A stretch of 64,000 nucleotides of DNA from Herbiconiux sp. VKM Ac-1786 (GCF_015350805.1 NZ_JADKSG010000001.1:1364001-1428000); one strand, 5' to 3'; positions 37,805 through 47,054 are shown, counted from the first letter of the stretch. Translations and numbers: made by a program. Notes: generated by a model from the letters alone, not told the origin.

Positions 37805-39271
37805 GTGCAGTCCGTTCAGCAGTCCCTGGAATTCCTCGCGACGCTCGCGGGCGAGGGCCCCGTGGCGAAGCTCGCCGCCGCCTTCAGTGCCGCCGGGCAC
37901 GAGCTCGCCCTCGTCGGAGGGCCGGTTCGCGACGCGTTCCTCGGCCGGCCGATCACCGACCTCGACTTCACGACGGATGCGCGTCCCGACGAGATCCTCG
38001 CGATCGTGACCCCCATCTCGCAGGCCCAGTGGGACGTCGGTCGCGCCTTCGGCACCATCGCCGCCCGGATCGACGGTGAGAGCGTCGAGATCACCACCTA
38101 CCGCTCCGACGAGTACGACCACACGACCCGCAAGCCCGCCGTGGAGTTCGGCGACTCGCTCGAGGGCGATCTGCTGCGCCGCGACTTCACGGTGAACGCC
38201 ATGGCGCTCCGGCTGCCGTCGCTCACCCTGATCGACCCCTCGGGCGGCATGGAGGACCTGATCGCGGGAGTGCTGCGCACGCCGGGGGCCCCCGAGGTCT
38301 CGTTCGGCGACGACCCGCTGCGCATGCTGCGCGCCATCCGCTTCACCGCCCAGCTCGGCTTCACGGTGGCCGTCGACACGGCCGTGGCGATCACCGAGAT
38401 GAAGGACTCGATCGGCATCGTCTCGATCGAGCGGGTCAACGACGAGCTCTCGAAGCTGCTGAAGACGGATGCGCCCCGGCGTGGCGTCGAGCTGCTGGTC
38501 GAGAGCGGCCTCGCCGAGATCGTGCTCCCCGAGGTGCCGGCGCTCCAGCTCGAGAGCGACGAGCACCACCACCACAAGGACGTCTACCAGCACAGCCTCA
38601 CCGTGCTCGACCAGGCCATCGACCTCGAGAAGTCGCGCGGGAAGCTCTCCTCCCCCGACCTCGTCGTGCGCCTCGCGGCGCTGCTGCACGACATCGGCAA
38701 GCCGGCGACGAAGCGCAACGAGCCGGGCGGGCAGGTGTCGTTCCACCACCACGACGTGGTCGGGGCGAAGCTCGCGCGCAAGCGGCTGCGGGCGCTGCGC
38801 TTCGACAACGACACCATCGCCGCGGTGTCGCGCCTGATCGAGCTGCACCTGCGCTTCTTCGGCTACACCGACGGGGCGTGGACCGACTCCGCCGTGCGCC
38901 GCTACGTGCGGGATGCGGGCGACCAGCTCGAGCGCCTGCACATCCTGACCCGCGCCGACGTGACCACGCGCAACCGCCGCAAGGCCGACCAGCTGGCCTT
39001 CGCCTACGACGACCTCGAGGACCGCATCGCGACGCTCGCCGCGCAGGAGGAGATCGACTCGGTGCGACCGGATCTCGACGGGGAGCAGATCATGCGCATC
39101 CTGAACCTGAAGCCGGGGCGCGAGGTGGGCGAGGCTCGGGCGTTCCTGCTCGAGCTGCGGCTCGACGAGGGCCCCCTCGGTGAGGAGGAGGCCACCCGTC
39201 GGTTGCAGACGTGGTGGCACGCTGGAGCTAGGGGGATTGCATCGCAATCCCGCGACGCCAGTGCTGACTGA
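37805..39271 (+). CDS. cca: CCA tRNA nucleotidyltransferase
   Basis: A 488-residue enzyme that adds or repairs the tRNA 3' CCA end. The nucleotidyltransferase head holds LVGGPVRDAFLGRPITDLDFTTDA with metal-binding aspartates; RRDFTVNAMA and GDDPLRMLRAIRF follow. A C-terminal HD domain is present (HHHKDVYQHSL, LLHDIGKP). Long forms with HD occur in actinobacteria. The GTG start lies 6 nt after TAAAAT. The last 12 residues are read through two hairpin-forming segments. Confidence 0.95.
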   Translation: MQSVQQSLEFLATLAGEGPVAKLAAAFSAAGHELALVGGPVRDAFLGRPITDLDFTTDARPDEILAIVTPISQAQWDVGRAFGTIAARIDGESVEITTYRSDEYDHTTRKPAVEFGDSLEGDLLRRDFTVNAMALRLPSLTLIDPSGGMEDLIAGVLRTPGAPEVSFGDDPLRMLRAIRFTAQLGFTVAVDTAVAITEMKDSIGIVSIERVNDELSKLLKTDAPRRGVELLVESGLAEIVLPEVPALQLESDEHHHHKDVYQHSLTVLDQAIDLEKSRGKLSSPDLVVRLAALLHDIGKPATKRNEPGGQVSFHHHDVVGAKLARKRLRALRFDNDTIAAVSRLIELHLRFFGYTDGAWTDSAVRRYVRDAGDQLERLHILTRADVTTRNRRKADQLAFAYDDLEDRIATLAAQEEIDSVRPDLDGEQIMRILNLKPGREVGEARAFLLELRLDEGPLGEEEATRRLQTWWHAGARGIASQSRDASAD

Positions 39272-39285
39272 GCTGCGCTCAGTCA
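39265..39285. terminator. Hairpin between convergent cca and ino1
   Basis: TGACTGAGC-TGC-GCTCAGTCA is a perfect 9-bp hairpin that includes the cca stop codon. A second perfect hairpin (39233-39251) lies inside the cca 3' end. No T tract; termination of both genes is inferred. Confidence 0.5.
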
Positions 39286-39292
39286 GTTCCGG

Positions 39293-40372
39293 CTAGGCGG
39301 CAGGCGTGTTCTTCGCGATGAACGCCTCGAGCTCGGTGCGCGCCACGTCGTCGGGCATCTGCACCGGCGGCGACTTCATGAAGTAGGCGGCGGCGGGCTC
39401 GACCGGGCCGCCGAGGCCGGCGTCGAGCGCCACCTTCGCGGCGCGCACGGCGTCGATGATGACGCCGGCCGAGTTGGGCGAGTCCCACACCTCGAGCTTG
39501 TACTCCAGGCTCATGGGGGCGCCGCCGAACCCGTGGCCCTCGAGGCGCACGAAAGCGAACTTGCGGTCGTCGAGCCACGGCACGTGGTCGCTCGGGCCGA
39601 TGTGCACGTCACCGGCGGGCAGGTCGATGTCGATGTTCGAGGTGACCGACTGCGTCTTCGAGATCTTCTTCGAGTTCAGGCGTCGGCGCTCGAGCATGTT
39701 CTTGAAGTCCATGTTGCCGCCGACGTTCAGCTGGTACGTGTGGTCGAGCTGGATGCCCCGGCTCTCCAGCAGGCGGGCGAGCACGCGGTGCGTGATGGTC
39801 GCGCCGACCTGGCTCTTGATGTCGTCGCCGACGATCGGCAGCCCGGCCTCGACGAACTTCGCGGCCCACTCGGGGTCGGAGGCGATGAACACGGGGATGG
39901 CGTTCACGAAGCCCACCCCGGCGTCGAGAGCGGCCTGCGCGTAGAACTTCGCGGCCTCCTCCGAGCCCACGGGCAGGTAGCAGACGAGCACGTCGGCGCC
40001 CGATTCGCGCAGGGCGCCCACGACGTCGACGGGCGTGGCTTCCGACTCGTCGATCATCTCGACGTAGTACTCGCCGAGCCCGTCGAGGGTCGGGCCGCGC
40101 TGCACGGTCACGCCGGTGGGTGCGACGTCGGCGAACTTCAGCGTGTTGTTCTCGCTCGCCCAGATGGCGTCGGCCAGATCGGCGCCCACCTTGGCCGCGT
40201 CGACGTCGAAGGCCGCCACGAACTCGATGTCGCCCACGTGGTACTGGCCGAACCGCACGTGCATCAGGCCGGGCACCGACTCGGTCTCGTCAGCGTCCTT
40301 GTAGTACGTCACCCCCTGGATCAGAGAGTTCGCGCAGTTACCGACGCCCGCGATCGCGACCTTGATGCTCAT
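39293..40372 (-). CDS. ino1: Inositol-3-phosphate synthase
   Basis: A 359-residue NAD-dependent enzyme that turns glucose 6-phosphate into inositol phosphate, needed for mycothiol and phosphoinositides. Start ATG 40372 gives [21 protein letters not shown] with the Rossmann loop. [12 protein letters not shown] and the catalytic lysine region SKTQSVTSN and [10 protein letters not shown] are present. It is the short actinobacterial form. It lies about 100 nt after the fused mycothiol gene on the same strand, which supports a shared role. Confidence 0.95.
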   Translation of the reverse strand: MSIKVAIAGVGNCANSLIQGVTYYKDADETESVPGLMHVRFGQYHVGDIEFVAAFDVDAAKVGADLADAIWASENNTLKFADVAPTGVTVQRGPTLDGLGEYYVEMIDESEATPVDVVGALRESGADVLVCYLPVGSEEAAKFYAQAALDAGVGFVNAIPVFIASDPEWAAKFVEAGLPIVGDDIKSQVGATITHRVLARLLESRGIQLDHTYQLNVGGNMDFKNMLERRRLNSKKISKTQSVTSNIDIDLPAGDVHIGPSDHVPWLDDRKFAFVRLEGHGFGGAPMSLEYKLEVWDSPNSAGVIIDAVRAAKVALDAGLGGPVEPAAAYFMKSPPVQMPDDVARTELEAFIAKNTPAA

Positions 40373-40471
40373 TCCGTCAGCCCTTTTCCGTTGTGTCAAA
40401 ACTCCACGATCCTATGCCTGATCAGCTGAGTGACGGATGCGCGGGGCCCGGCAGCGCACCGGGGCCGCCCT

Positions 40472-42373
40472 TCAGCCGGCGAACCGGTACCGCTCCACGT
40501 CGGCGACGTCGTGGGTCTGAGCGCCGCTCAGCGTGAAGCGCGGCGGATCCCCGGCGACGGTGAGCTGCGTCGCGTGGGCGGCCATCGCGGCCACCTTGCG
40601 GCGGAGCGGCTCGCCCTGCAGCGGGACGACGACGTCGGCGACCACCGACCCGTCCACCCGGGGTTCGACGATCGCGAAGAACGGCACCCCGTAGTGGCGC
40701 GCGATCTCGCGTGCGGCGTCGTGCATGCGCACATGGTCCGGATGCCCGTACCCGCCCAGCCCGTCGTAGCTGACGACGCTCGTCGGCGCTCCCCCGGCCA
40801 GTCGTTCGACGCCGCCGATCACGGCGCCGACGACCGTCTCGAGCGGGGCCAGGCTCAGCGCCGCAGCGGGAGCGTCGTCGGCGGCCCGGGCGAAGCCGTC
40901 GTCGCCCCACTCCATGCCCGAATCGGAATACGCGCCGAGGAAGCTCTGCGGCACTCCCCCGAGCTCGTGCAGCGCGCGCGCCAGTTCCTGCTCGCGGTGC
41001 GGAGCCAGCTCCGGTGTGCCCTCGAGATGGTGCAGCTCGCCCGGCACGACCTCACCGCGCTCGCCGCGGGTGCCGGTGAGGATCACCGGGTGCCGGCCGG
41101 CGGCGACGAGGGCGGCGAGGGTGCCTCCGGTCGAGATGGACTCGTCGTCGGGGTGCGCGTGCAGGAAGACGGGGCGCTCGCCGAAGACGGCGGTCGGGTC
41201 GGGCTCGAGCGCGGCGACCTCGGCAAGCAGCTCGGTGGCGGCAGCCTCCCAGTCCCGTGCCCGGCCGTGCTGCAGCGCTGTCGCCCCGAGCCTCTCGAGC
41301 CCCGCCTCGTCCGCCAGCAGTCGCCCCAGCACCTCGGCCCAGTCCTCGGGCCGCCGGCTGCCGACGTGCACACCGCTGACGCCGTCGGGCACCGACTCGG
41401 CCAGTCCGCCCGTCCCCGAGGTCACCACCGGCGTTCCGCTCGCCGCGGCCTCCAGCGCGACCAGCCCGAAGGTCTCGGAGTGGGAGGGGACGAGCAGGAG
41501 GGTCGCCTCGCGCAGCAGCGCCGCCGCCTCTGCTCGGGTCTGAGGAGGAAGGAACTGCACGTCGTCGTCGAGCCCGAGCTCGTGCACCCGACGGTGCAGC
41601 GCGGCGGCGTAGTCGTCGTGACCGGGGCTCGTGCCGCCCGCGATCACGAGGCGCGGGCGGGGCTCCGGGAGCAGCGCGAGCGCCTCCACCGCCAGATCGA
41701 CGCCCTTCAGCGGCTGGATGCGCGCCAGCACGAGCAGGGTGGGGCGGGCGGCGGGGGCCGCTGCCGCGGGGTGGAAGAGGGCGGTGTCCGCACCCGGCGC
41801 GAGCACGCGCACCCGCTCGCCGGGTGGGGCGTACGCGTCGAGCACGGCCGCGCGCTCGGCGGCGCTCAGGGCGAGGGTGAGCTCGGAGGCGTGCACGAGC
41901 ATCCGCTCTGCTGCCACGCGCGACGCGGGCTCGGGTCGATCGCCGGGCGCGAGATGCGCGTTCTTCAGCGCCGCGACGGTGTGCAGGCTCTGCACGTGCG
42001 GCACGCCCCACTCCTCGGCGACAGGCAGCGCCGCGGCGCCCGAGAGCCAGTAGTGGGAGTGCACGAGGTCGAAGGGCTCGAGCTCGCGCATCCGCTCGCC
42101 GAACTCGCCGAGGTGCGCCGGCAGCTCGCCCTTGGCGACGGATGCGCGGGGCCCCGCCTCGAGGAAGCGCACGAGCGTGCCCCCCACCGTTCTGCCCTCG
42201 GTCTCGTCGGCCGAGCGGGCCCGGGTGAGCAGCTCGACGTCGTGGCCGGCGGCGGTCAGGGCGTCGGCGAGGCCCACCAGCACCACGTTCATGCCGCCCG
42301 CGTCGCCCGTGCCCGGGGCGTCGAGCGGGGAGGTGTGCAGGGAGACGAGGGCGATGCGGCGGGGTTCAGGCAC
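40472..42373 (-). CDS. Fused glycosyltransferase (MshA-like) and PIG-L deacetylase (MshB-like)
   Basis: A 633-residue protein with two enzyme domains. Residues 1 to about 385 are a GT4 glycosyltransferase: LHTSPLDAPGTGDAGGMNV is the MshA donor/acceptor loop, then SHYWLSG and the SHSETFGLVALEAAASGTPVV nucleotide-sugar motif. Residues 396-633 are a PIG-L zinc deacetylase with AHPDDE (H407, D409, D410) and YGHPDH (H544, H547). In the mycothiol route MshA joins GlcNAc to inositol phosphate and MshB later removes the acetyl group, so one chain may hold both. Start is GTG 42373. The PIG-L half could also be a mycothiol S-conjugate amidase. Confidence 0.88.
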   Translation of the reverse strand: MPEPRRIALVSLHTSPLDAPGTGDAGGMNVVLVGLADALTAAGHDVELLTRARSADETEGRTVGGTLVRFLEAGPRASVAKGELPAHLGEFGERMRELEPFDLVHSHYWLSGAAALPVAEEWGVPHVQSLHTVAALKNAHLAPGDRPEPASRVAAERMLVHASELTLALSAAERAAVLDAYAPPGERVRVLAPGADTALFHPAAAAPAARPTLLVLARIQPLKGVDLAVEALALLPEPRPRLVIAGGTSPGHDDYAAALHRRVHELGLDDDVQFLPPQTRAEAAALLREATLLLVPSHSETFGLVALEAAASGTPVVTSGTGGLAESVPDGVSGVHVGSRRPEDWAEVLGRLLADEAGLERLGATALQHGRARDWEAAATELLAEVAALEPDPTAVFGERPVFLHAHPDDESISTGGTLAALVAAGRHPVILTGTRGERGEVVPGELHHLEGTPELAPHREQELARALHELGGVPQSFLGAYSDSGMEWGDDGFARAADDAPAAALSLAPLETVVGAVIGGVERLAGGAPTSVVSYDGLGGYGHPDHVRMHDAAREIARHYGVPFFAIVEPRVDGSVVADVVVPLQGEPLRRKVAAMAAHATQLTVAGDPPRFTLSGAQTHDVADVERYRFAG

Positions 42374-42531
42374 GCTTCGACCCTGACACAGGAGCGCTCG
42401 GAAGGGTGCTTCTGGTAGGATGTGGAAGTTGTCCTGTGCCCAGTGGAACTCTCCACGCGGGTGCGAGACAGATGCATAACCCTCCTGTCACAGAGATTCT
42501 GTGGCCGTTCTAGTCCGAAGGAGGTGGGTTT
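42374..42531 (+). promoter_or_regulatory. Promoter and leader of rpsF operon
   Basis: TAGGAT (42415-42420) is a likely -10, giving a leader of about 105 nt. The leader holds a hairpin CACAG-AGATT-CTGTG (42489-42503) followed by GGCCGTTC and a strong AAGGAGG ribosome site. A leader bound by S6/S18 is known in other bacteria; whether this one is related is not shown. Confidence 0.4.
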
Positions 42532-42924
42532 GTGACGCATCAGTACGAACTCATGGTCATCCTCGATCCCGAGATCGACGAGCGCACCGTGGCACCGAGC
42601 CTCGACAAGTTCCTCAACGTCATCCGCACGGATGGTGGCACCGTGGACAAGGTCGACATCTGGGGCCGCCGTCGCCTGGCCTACGAGATCAACAAGAAGT
42701 CCGAAGGCATCTACGCCGTCGTCAACCTGACCGCGTCGGCCGACGCGACCAAGGAGCTCGACCGTCAGCTGAAGCTGTCCGAGGCCGTCATGCGCACCAA
42801 GGTGCTGCGGGCCGAAGAGGGCATGGCCCAGGTCGCCGCCGCGTCGAAGCTGGCCGCAGAGAAGGCCGCCCGCAAGGCTGCCGCTCCCGCGAAGCCCGCC
42901 GTCAAGGCCGAGGCCGGCGAGTAG
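42532..42924 (+). CDS. rpsF: Ribosomal protein bS6
   Basis: A 130-residue small-subunit protein, GTG start with AAGGAGG 8 nt upstream. It begins [19 protein letters not shown] and has the [19 protein letters not shown] core; the Ala/Lys/Glu tail is longer than in E. coli-type short forms. First gene of rpsF-ssb-rpsR-rplI. Confidence 0.97.
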   Translation: MTHQYELMVILDPEIDERTVAPSLDKFLNVIRTDGGTVDKVDIWGRRRLAYEINKKSEGIYAVVNLTASADATKELDRQLKLSEAVMRTKVLRAEEGMAQVAAASKLAAEKAARKAAAPAKPAVKAEAGE

Positions 42925-42930
42925 TCCGTC

Positions 42931-43464
42931 ATGGCCGGCGAAACCGTCATCACCGTGGTGGGCAACCTCACCGCCGATCCTGAGCTGCGCTACACGCAGA
43001 ACGGGCTCGCGGTCGCGAACTTCACGATCGCCTCGACGCCTCGCACCTTCGACCGCGCGTCGAACGACTGGAAGGACGGCGAAGCGCTGTTCCTCCGCGC
43101 GTCGGTCTGGCGTGAGTTCGCCGAGCACGTCGCCGGGTCGCTCACGAAGGGCAGCCGTGTCGTCGCGACCGGTCGTCTGCGTCAGCGCTCCTACGAGACG
43201 AAAGAGGGCGAGAAGCGCACCTCGATCGAGCTCGAGGTCGACGAGATCGGTCCCTCGCTCCGCTACGCCACCGCCCAGGTGACCCGTGCCTCCAGCGGCG
43301 GTGCCGGTGGCGGCGGCGGGAGCTTCAACGGCGGCGGTCAGCGCGGCGGCCAGTCGGCCGTCGAGGAGCCCTGGGCGGCCAGTGCCCCCGCGTCCGGCAA
43401 CGGCGGCGGCGGCAACGACGTCTGGAACACTCCCGGCAGCTACGCCGACGACACCCCCTTCTAA
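42931..43464 (+). CDS. ssb: Single-stranded DNA-binding protein
   Basis: A 177-residue SSB. The OB fold occupies about 1-112 ([35 protein letters not shown]). A Gly/Asn-rich linker follows and the tail ends DDTPF, the acidic tip that binds partner proteins. It starts 6 nt after rpsF. Confidence 0.97.
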   Translation: MAGETVITVVGNLTADPELRYTQNGLAVANFTIASTPRTFDRASNDWKDGEALFLRASVWREFAEHVAGSLTKGSRVVATGRLRQRSYETKEGEKRTSIELEVDEIGPSLRYATAQVTRASSGGAGGGGGSFNGGGQRGGQSAVEEPWAASAPASGNGGGGNDVWNTPGSYADDTPF

Positions 43465-43494
43465 ACTTCTCTTCTTTCAGAACAGGAAACAACC

Positions 43495-43758
43495 ATGGCT
43501 GGAAAGTCAAGCGGCGATCGCCGCAAGCCGCTCCGCGGCGCCAAGGGCGCGAAGAACGCGGCCCCGGCGAAGTCCATCCGCGTCGGAGTCATCGACTACA
43601 AGGACGTCGCGACCCTTCGCAAGTTCATCTCGGAGCGTGGAAAGATCCGCGCCCGCCGTATCACGGGTGTCTCCGTCCAGGAGCAGCGCCTCATCGCCCG
43701 TGCCGTCAAGAACGCCCGCGAGATGGCACTTCTGCCCTACGCCGGCTCAGGCCGTTAA
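43495..43758 (+). CDS. rpsR: Ribosomal protein bS18, Cys-free form
   Basis: An 87-residue small-subunit protein that pairs with S6. The core [26 protein letters not shown] is clear. Where zinc-binding S18 has paired Cys before IDYKD, this one has PAKSIRVGV and no Cys at all, so it does not bind zinc. AGGAAAC-type ribosome site upstream. Confidence 0.97.
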   Translation: MAGKSSGDRRKPLRGAKGAKNAAPAKSIRVGVIDYKDVATLRKFISERGKIRARRITGVSVQEQRLIARAVKNAREMALLPYAGSGR

Positions 43759-43769
43759 GGAGCAGCAGC

Positions 43770-44222
43770 ATGTCGAAACTCATTCTCACCCACGAGGTGA
43801 CCGGACTCGGTTCGGCCGGCGACGTCGTCGAGGTCAAGAACGGCTTCGCCCGTAACTACCTCATCCCCAAGGGCTTCGCGGTGTCGTGGAGCCGTGGCGG
43901 CGAGAAGCAGGTCGAGCAGATCAAGGCTGCCCGCTCCGCTCGCGAGCTCGCCACCATCGAAGAGGCGCAGCACCTCAAGCAGTCGCTCGAGAACGCCGTC
44001 GTCAAGCTCACCGTCAAGGCGGGCCAGGGCGGACGTCTGTTCGGCTCGGTGAAGACCTCCGACATCGCCGACGCGGTGCAGGAGGCCGGCATCGGCTCGC
44101 TCGACAAGCGCAAGATCGAGATCCCGAACGCCATCAAGGCGACCGGAAACCACGAGGCGACCGTGCGTCTGCGCGACGACCTCTCGGCGACGATCTCGCT
44201 CCAGGTGGTCGCGGCCAAGTAG
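43770..44222 (+). CDS. rplI: Ribosomal protein bL9
   Basis: A 150-residue large-subunit protein with the N-terminal [32 protein letters not shown]-binding domain, a long connecting helix and the C-terminal domain ([21 protein letters not shown]). AGGAGCAGC ribosome site. Last gene of the operon, followed by a strong terminator. Confidence 0.97.
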   Translation: MSKLILTHEVTGLGSAGDVVEVKNGFARNYLIPKGFAVSWSRGGEKQVEQIKAARSARELATIEEAQHLKQSLENAVVKLTVKAGQGGRLFGSVKTSDIADAVQEAGIGSLDKRKIEIPNAIKATGNHEATVRLRDDLSATISLQVVAAK

Positions 44223-44233
44223 CCGTCCCCTGA

Positions 44234-44271
44234 AGGGGTGTCAGGTGCCGAAAGGCTCTGGCACCCCTTTT
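44234..44271 (+). terminator. Rho-independent terminator after rplI
   Basis: A long stem from AGGGGTG/CACCCCT inward through CAGG/TCTG-type pairs to GCC-GAAA-GGC, with one bulged T, is followed by TTTT. The GNRA loop makes it stable. Confidence 0.85.
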
Positions 44272-44616
44272 CCATGCCCGGATTCTCCCCACATCTGTAC
44301 ACAGGAACAGGCCCTCAGGCCAAGGTTCAACCGGTGGTCGAGGGATGTGCGGACCCACACTCTGTGGAATCTACAAATACCTGGTCAGAGTCACTTTTGA
44401 TCTCAGGATGCACAATCTCTCCACAGGAGAGTGCACACCTTCTGCACACGAGCGTCGGCGTTTCGCGCAGATCCTCCACAGAGTTATCCACAGGCCGGTT
44501 TGATTGTGGACAGTGCCCGTTCGTAGTCTGGGCCGGCGCCCCTCACCACCGCCGATGTCGGTGGCGGGCGCTAGAAGTGAACAGAGCCGCCCCCGGCGGC
44601 AGAAGCGGAGCAGACC
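44272..44616. promoter_or_regulatory. dnaB upstream region with DnaA boxes and promoter
   Basis: A 345-bp gap without a gene. A promoter fits at TTGATT (44500-44505), 18 nt, TAGTCT (44524-44529). A perfect DnaA box TTATCCACA (44484-44492) lies just before the -35, and TGTGGACAG (44505-44513, one mismatch) overlaps it. Further CTCCACAG and CTGTGGAAT pieces occur between 44360 and 44480. This suggests control of dnaB by DnaA. Confidence 0.6.
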
Positions 44617-45990
44617 TTGTCGATCGCCCATCTCGGTCTCGCGGGTGAAGAGCGCCAGGGCGCACCCCGTGCCGGCGACCGCACCCCGCCCCACGACCTG
44701 CTCGCCGAGCAGAGCGCGCTCGGCGGAATGCTGCTGTCCAAGGACGCGGTGGCCGACGTGGTCGAGGTCATGCGTGCCGTCGACTTCTACATCCCCAAGC
44801 ACGAGGTCATCTTCGAGGCGATCCTCAACCTCTACTCGCACGGCGAGCCCACCGACGTCATCGCGGTCACCGACGAGCTCACGAAGAGCGGCGAGCTGAG
44901 CCGGGCCGGTGGCGCCGACTACCTACACACGCTCACCGGTCTGGTGCCCACGGCCGCGAACGCCGGCTACTACGCCCAGATCGTCTCCGAGAAGGCCGTG
45001 CTGCGCCGGCTCGTCGAGGCGGGCACCCGCATCGTGCAGATGGGCTACGCCAGCGAGGGCGAGGTCACCGACCTGGTCAACAACGCCCAGGCCGAGGTCT
45101 ACGCGGTCAACGGCGGTGTCGAGGCCGAAGACTACGTGCCGCTCACCGTCGCGGTCACGGCGGCCATCGACGAGATCGAGGCGGCCGCGGGCAAAGACGG
45201 CTCGATGACCGGTGTGCCCACCGGCTTCGCCGACCTCGACAACCTCACCAACGGCTTCCACCCCGGCCAGATGATCATCGTCGCGGCCCGCCCCGCGCTC
45301 GGAAAGTCGACGCTCGCGCTCGACTTCTGCCGGGCCGCCTCGATCAAGAACGACATGCCGTCGATCTTCTTCTCGCTCGAGATGGGTCGCTCCGAGATCG
45401 CCATGCGTCTGCTCTCGGCCGAGGCCTCGGTGCCCCTGCAGAGCATGCGCAAGGGCCGCATCGAGGGCCGGGACTGGACTACTCTGGCCTCCACCCGCGG
45501 TCGCATCAACGACGCGCCGTTCTACATCGACGACAGCCCGAACATGACCCTCGTCGAGATCCGCGCCAAGTGCCGGCGCCTCAAGCAGAAGGTGGGCCTC
45601 AAGCTGGTCGTCATCGACTACCTGCAGCTGATGACGAGCGGCAAGAAGGTCGAGAGCCGCCAGCAGGAGGTCTCGGAGTTCTCCCGTGCCCTCAAGCTGA
45701 TGGCCAAGGAGCTCCAGGTGCCGGTCATCGCGCTCTCCCAGCTCAACCGTGGCCCCGAGCAGCGCGCCGACAAGAAGCCGGCCATCTCCGACCTCCGCGA
45801 ATCCGGCTCGCTGGAGCAGGACGCCGACATGGTGATCCTCCTGCACCGCGAGGGCGCCTACGAAAAAGACAACCCCCGCGCCGGCGAGGCCGACTTCATC
45901 GTCGCCAAGCACCGCAACGGCCCCACCGCCACCATCACGGTCGGCTTCCACGGCCACTTCTCCCGTTTCGCGGACATGCCCCCCGCCTAG
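44617..45990 (+). CDS. dnaB: Replicative DNA helicase DnaB
   Basis: A 457-residue hexameric helicase. TTG start at 44617. The N-terminal domain (PHDLLAEQSALGGMLLSKDAV) is followed by the RecA-like motor with Walker A ARPALGKSTLALD, Walker B LVVIDYLQLM, and SDLRESGSLEQDADMV. No intein, in contrast to many actinobacterial dnaB genes. Single-gene unit with its own promoter. Confidence 0.97.
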   Translation: MSIAHLGLAGEERQGAPRAGDRTPPHDLLAEQSALGGMLLSKDAVADVVEVMRAVDFYIPKHEVIFEAILNLYSHGEPTDVIAVTDELTKSGELSRAGGADYLHTLTGLVPTAANAGYYAQIVSEKAVLRRLVEAGTRIVQMGYASEGEVTDLVNNAQAEVYAVNGGVEAEDYVPLTVAVTAAIDEIEAAAGKDGSMTGVPTGFADLDNLTNGFHPGQMIIVAARPALGKSTLALDFCRAASIKNDMPSIFFSLEMGRSEIAMRLLSAEASVPLQSMRKGRIEGRDWTTLASTRGRINDAPFYIDDSPNMTLVEIRAKCRRLKQKVGLKLVVIDYLQLMTSGKKVESRQQEVSEFSRALKLMAKELQVPVIALSQLNRGPEQRADKKPAISDLRESGSLEQDADMVILLHREGAYEKDNPRAGEADFIVAKHRNGPTATITVGFHGHFSRFADMPPA

Positions 45991-46009
45991 CCGATCGGCG
46001 CTCGGCCGG

Positions 46010-46456
46010 TCAGGCCGAGAAGGGGAGCTGCTGGGTCTGCGAGATGAGGGTGGGGTAGCCGGGGACGGTCGCCGCGATGCGGACGGCCGAGTAGTTCTGG
46101 GTGATGCCCGAGGGGATGGTCGAGGAGAAGGTGCCGTCGGCGCGGGTCGAGGGGCGGAAGACCGCGACCCAGGCGTCGGTGCCACGCGGAATGCCCTCGA
46201 TGTCGAACGACTGCTGCAGCGGCGTGCCGTCGGGGCCGAGGAGTTCGACGAAGACGTAGCCCGAGTCACCGGATCCGGTGAAGGAGACGTAGAGCGTCGG
46301 CTTCGGGTCGGGCGTCGAGGCGGCGGCCGCGGGGGCCGCGACGGCGGCGAGCACCACGGGGGCCGCCCAGGCGCTGTGCAGCACGGCGCGGCGGGAAGGG
46401 CCTGCGGGAGTGGGGCCCGGCGAGGGGGTGGGCGGGTTCGGGTCGGTTCGGGTCAC
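46010..46456 (-). CDS. Exported protein with Tat signal, unknown (148 aa)
   Basis: A GTG-start gene, 6 nt after a TAGCGT element (leaderless). The Pro/Thr-rich N-terminus leads to the twin-arginine motif SRRAVLHSAW, a hydrophobic Ala/Val stretch and AAAAS, a likely cleavage site near residue 46. The mature part of about 100 residues is beta-rich (TLYVSFTGSGDSGYVFVEL, GTFSSTIPSGITQNYSAVRI) and has no Cys. Small Ig-like fold is possible. No named family recognised. Convergent with dnaB. Confidence 0.75.
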   Translation of the reverse strand: MTRTDPNPPTPSPGPTPAGPSRRAVLHSAWAAPVVLAAVAAPAAAASTPDPKPTLYVSFTGSGDSGYVFVELLGPDGTPLQQSFDIEGIPRGTDAWVAVFRPSTRADGTFSSTIPSGITQNYSAVRIAATVPGYPTLISQTQQLPFSA

Positions 46457-46462
46457 CTGTCC

Positions 46463-46468
46463 ACGCTA
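46463..46468 (-). promoter_or_regulatory. -10 element TAGCGT for Tat-exported protein
   Basis: TAGCGT on the minus strand, then GGACAG, then the GTG start. No ribosome site stands between. Leaderless start inferred. Confidence 0.5.
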
Positions 46469-46543
46469 GACAGGCTCGAAGGGTGAGCAGGTGCCCCGAC
46501 GACGCCCGGTAGCGGACATGTCCGCAAGAGGGCGCCGGGCGGC

Positions 46544-47047
46544 CTACGGGGCGGCGACGGCCGCGCGGTAGACGGACGCGACGCGGTCGAGGAAGGTCGA
46601 GACGACCGCGCGGTCCTCCTCCGACATGTCCTCGACGATGGCGGCGACGCCGAGGATGACGGGCAGCAGCTCCTGCACCGTGCGATCGACGGAGGCTCGC
46701 GCGGGCACCACGACGATCTTGCGCCGGTCGCGCTCGTGCGGGTGCCGCTCAGCGTGCCCGAGGGCCACCAGGCGGTCGACCACGAGGGTGGACGCCGCGG
46801 TCGAGACCTTCAGGCGCGTGGCGAGCTCGCTCGGCGTGAGGGGCCCGTCCTGGATGAGGTGCTCCATCGCGGTGAGGTCGGTCTGGTTCACCGTGAGCAC
46901 GCTGCCCAGCCGCCGCTCGAAGGCCCGCGAGAGGGCGTCGACGTCGCGCAGCTGCTGGGAGATCGGGGAGACGACGGGCATCCCGCTGTCGGGCAGCTCG
47001 TCGCGCGACCACGGCATGGCGCTCGAGGAGTTGCGGGCATCAGTCAT
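46544..47047 (-). CDS. MarR family transcriptional regulator
   Basis: About 167 residues from ATG 47047 (MTDARNSSSAMPW); two in-frame ATG codons lie upstream but 47047 is 7 nt after a TAGCAT element. The winged HTH is clear: LTVNQTDLTAMEHLIQ, DGPLTPSELATRLKVSTAAST, then the wing with RHPHERDRRKIVVV. Helices at both ends form the dimer. It is divergent from the MMPL exporter gene and most likely represses it through the palindrome at 47073-47087. Confidence 0.9.
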   Translation of the reverse strand: MTDARNSSSAMPWSRDELPDSGMPVVSPISQQLRDVDALSRAFERRLGSVLTVNQTDLTAMEHLIQDGPLTPSELATRLKVSTAASTLVVDRLVALGHAERHPHERDRRKIVVVPARASVDRTVQELLPVILGVAAIVEDMSEEDRAVVSTFLDRVASVYRAAVAAP

Positions 47048-47054
47048 GACTGAC

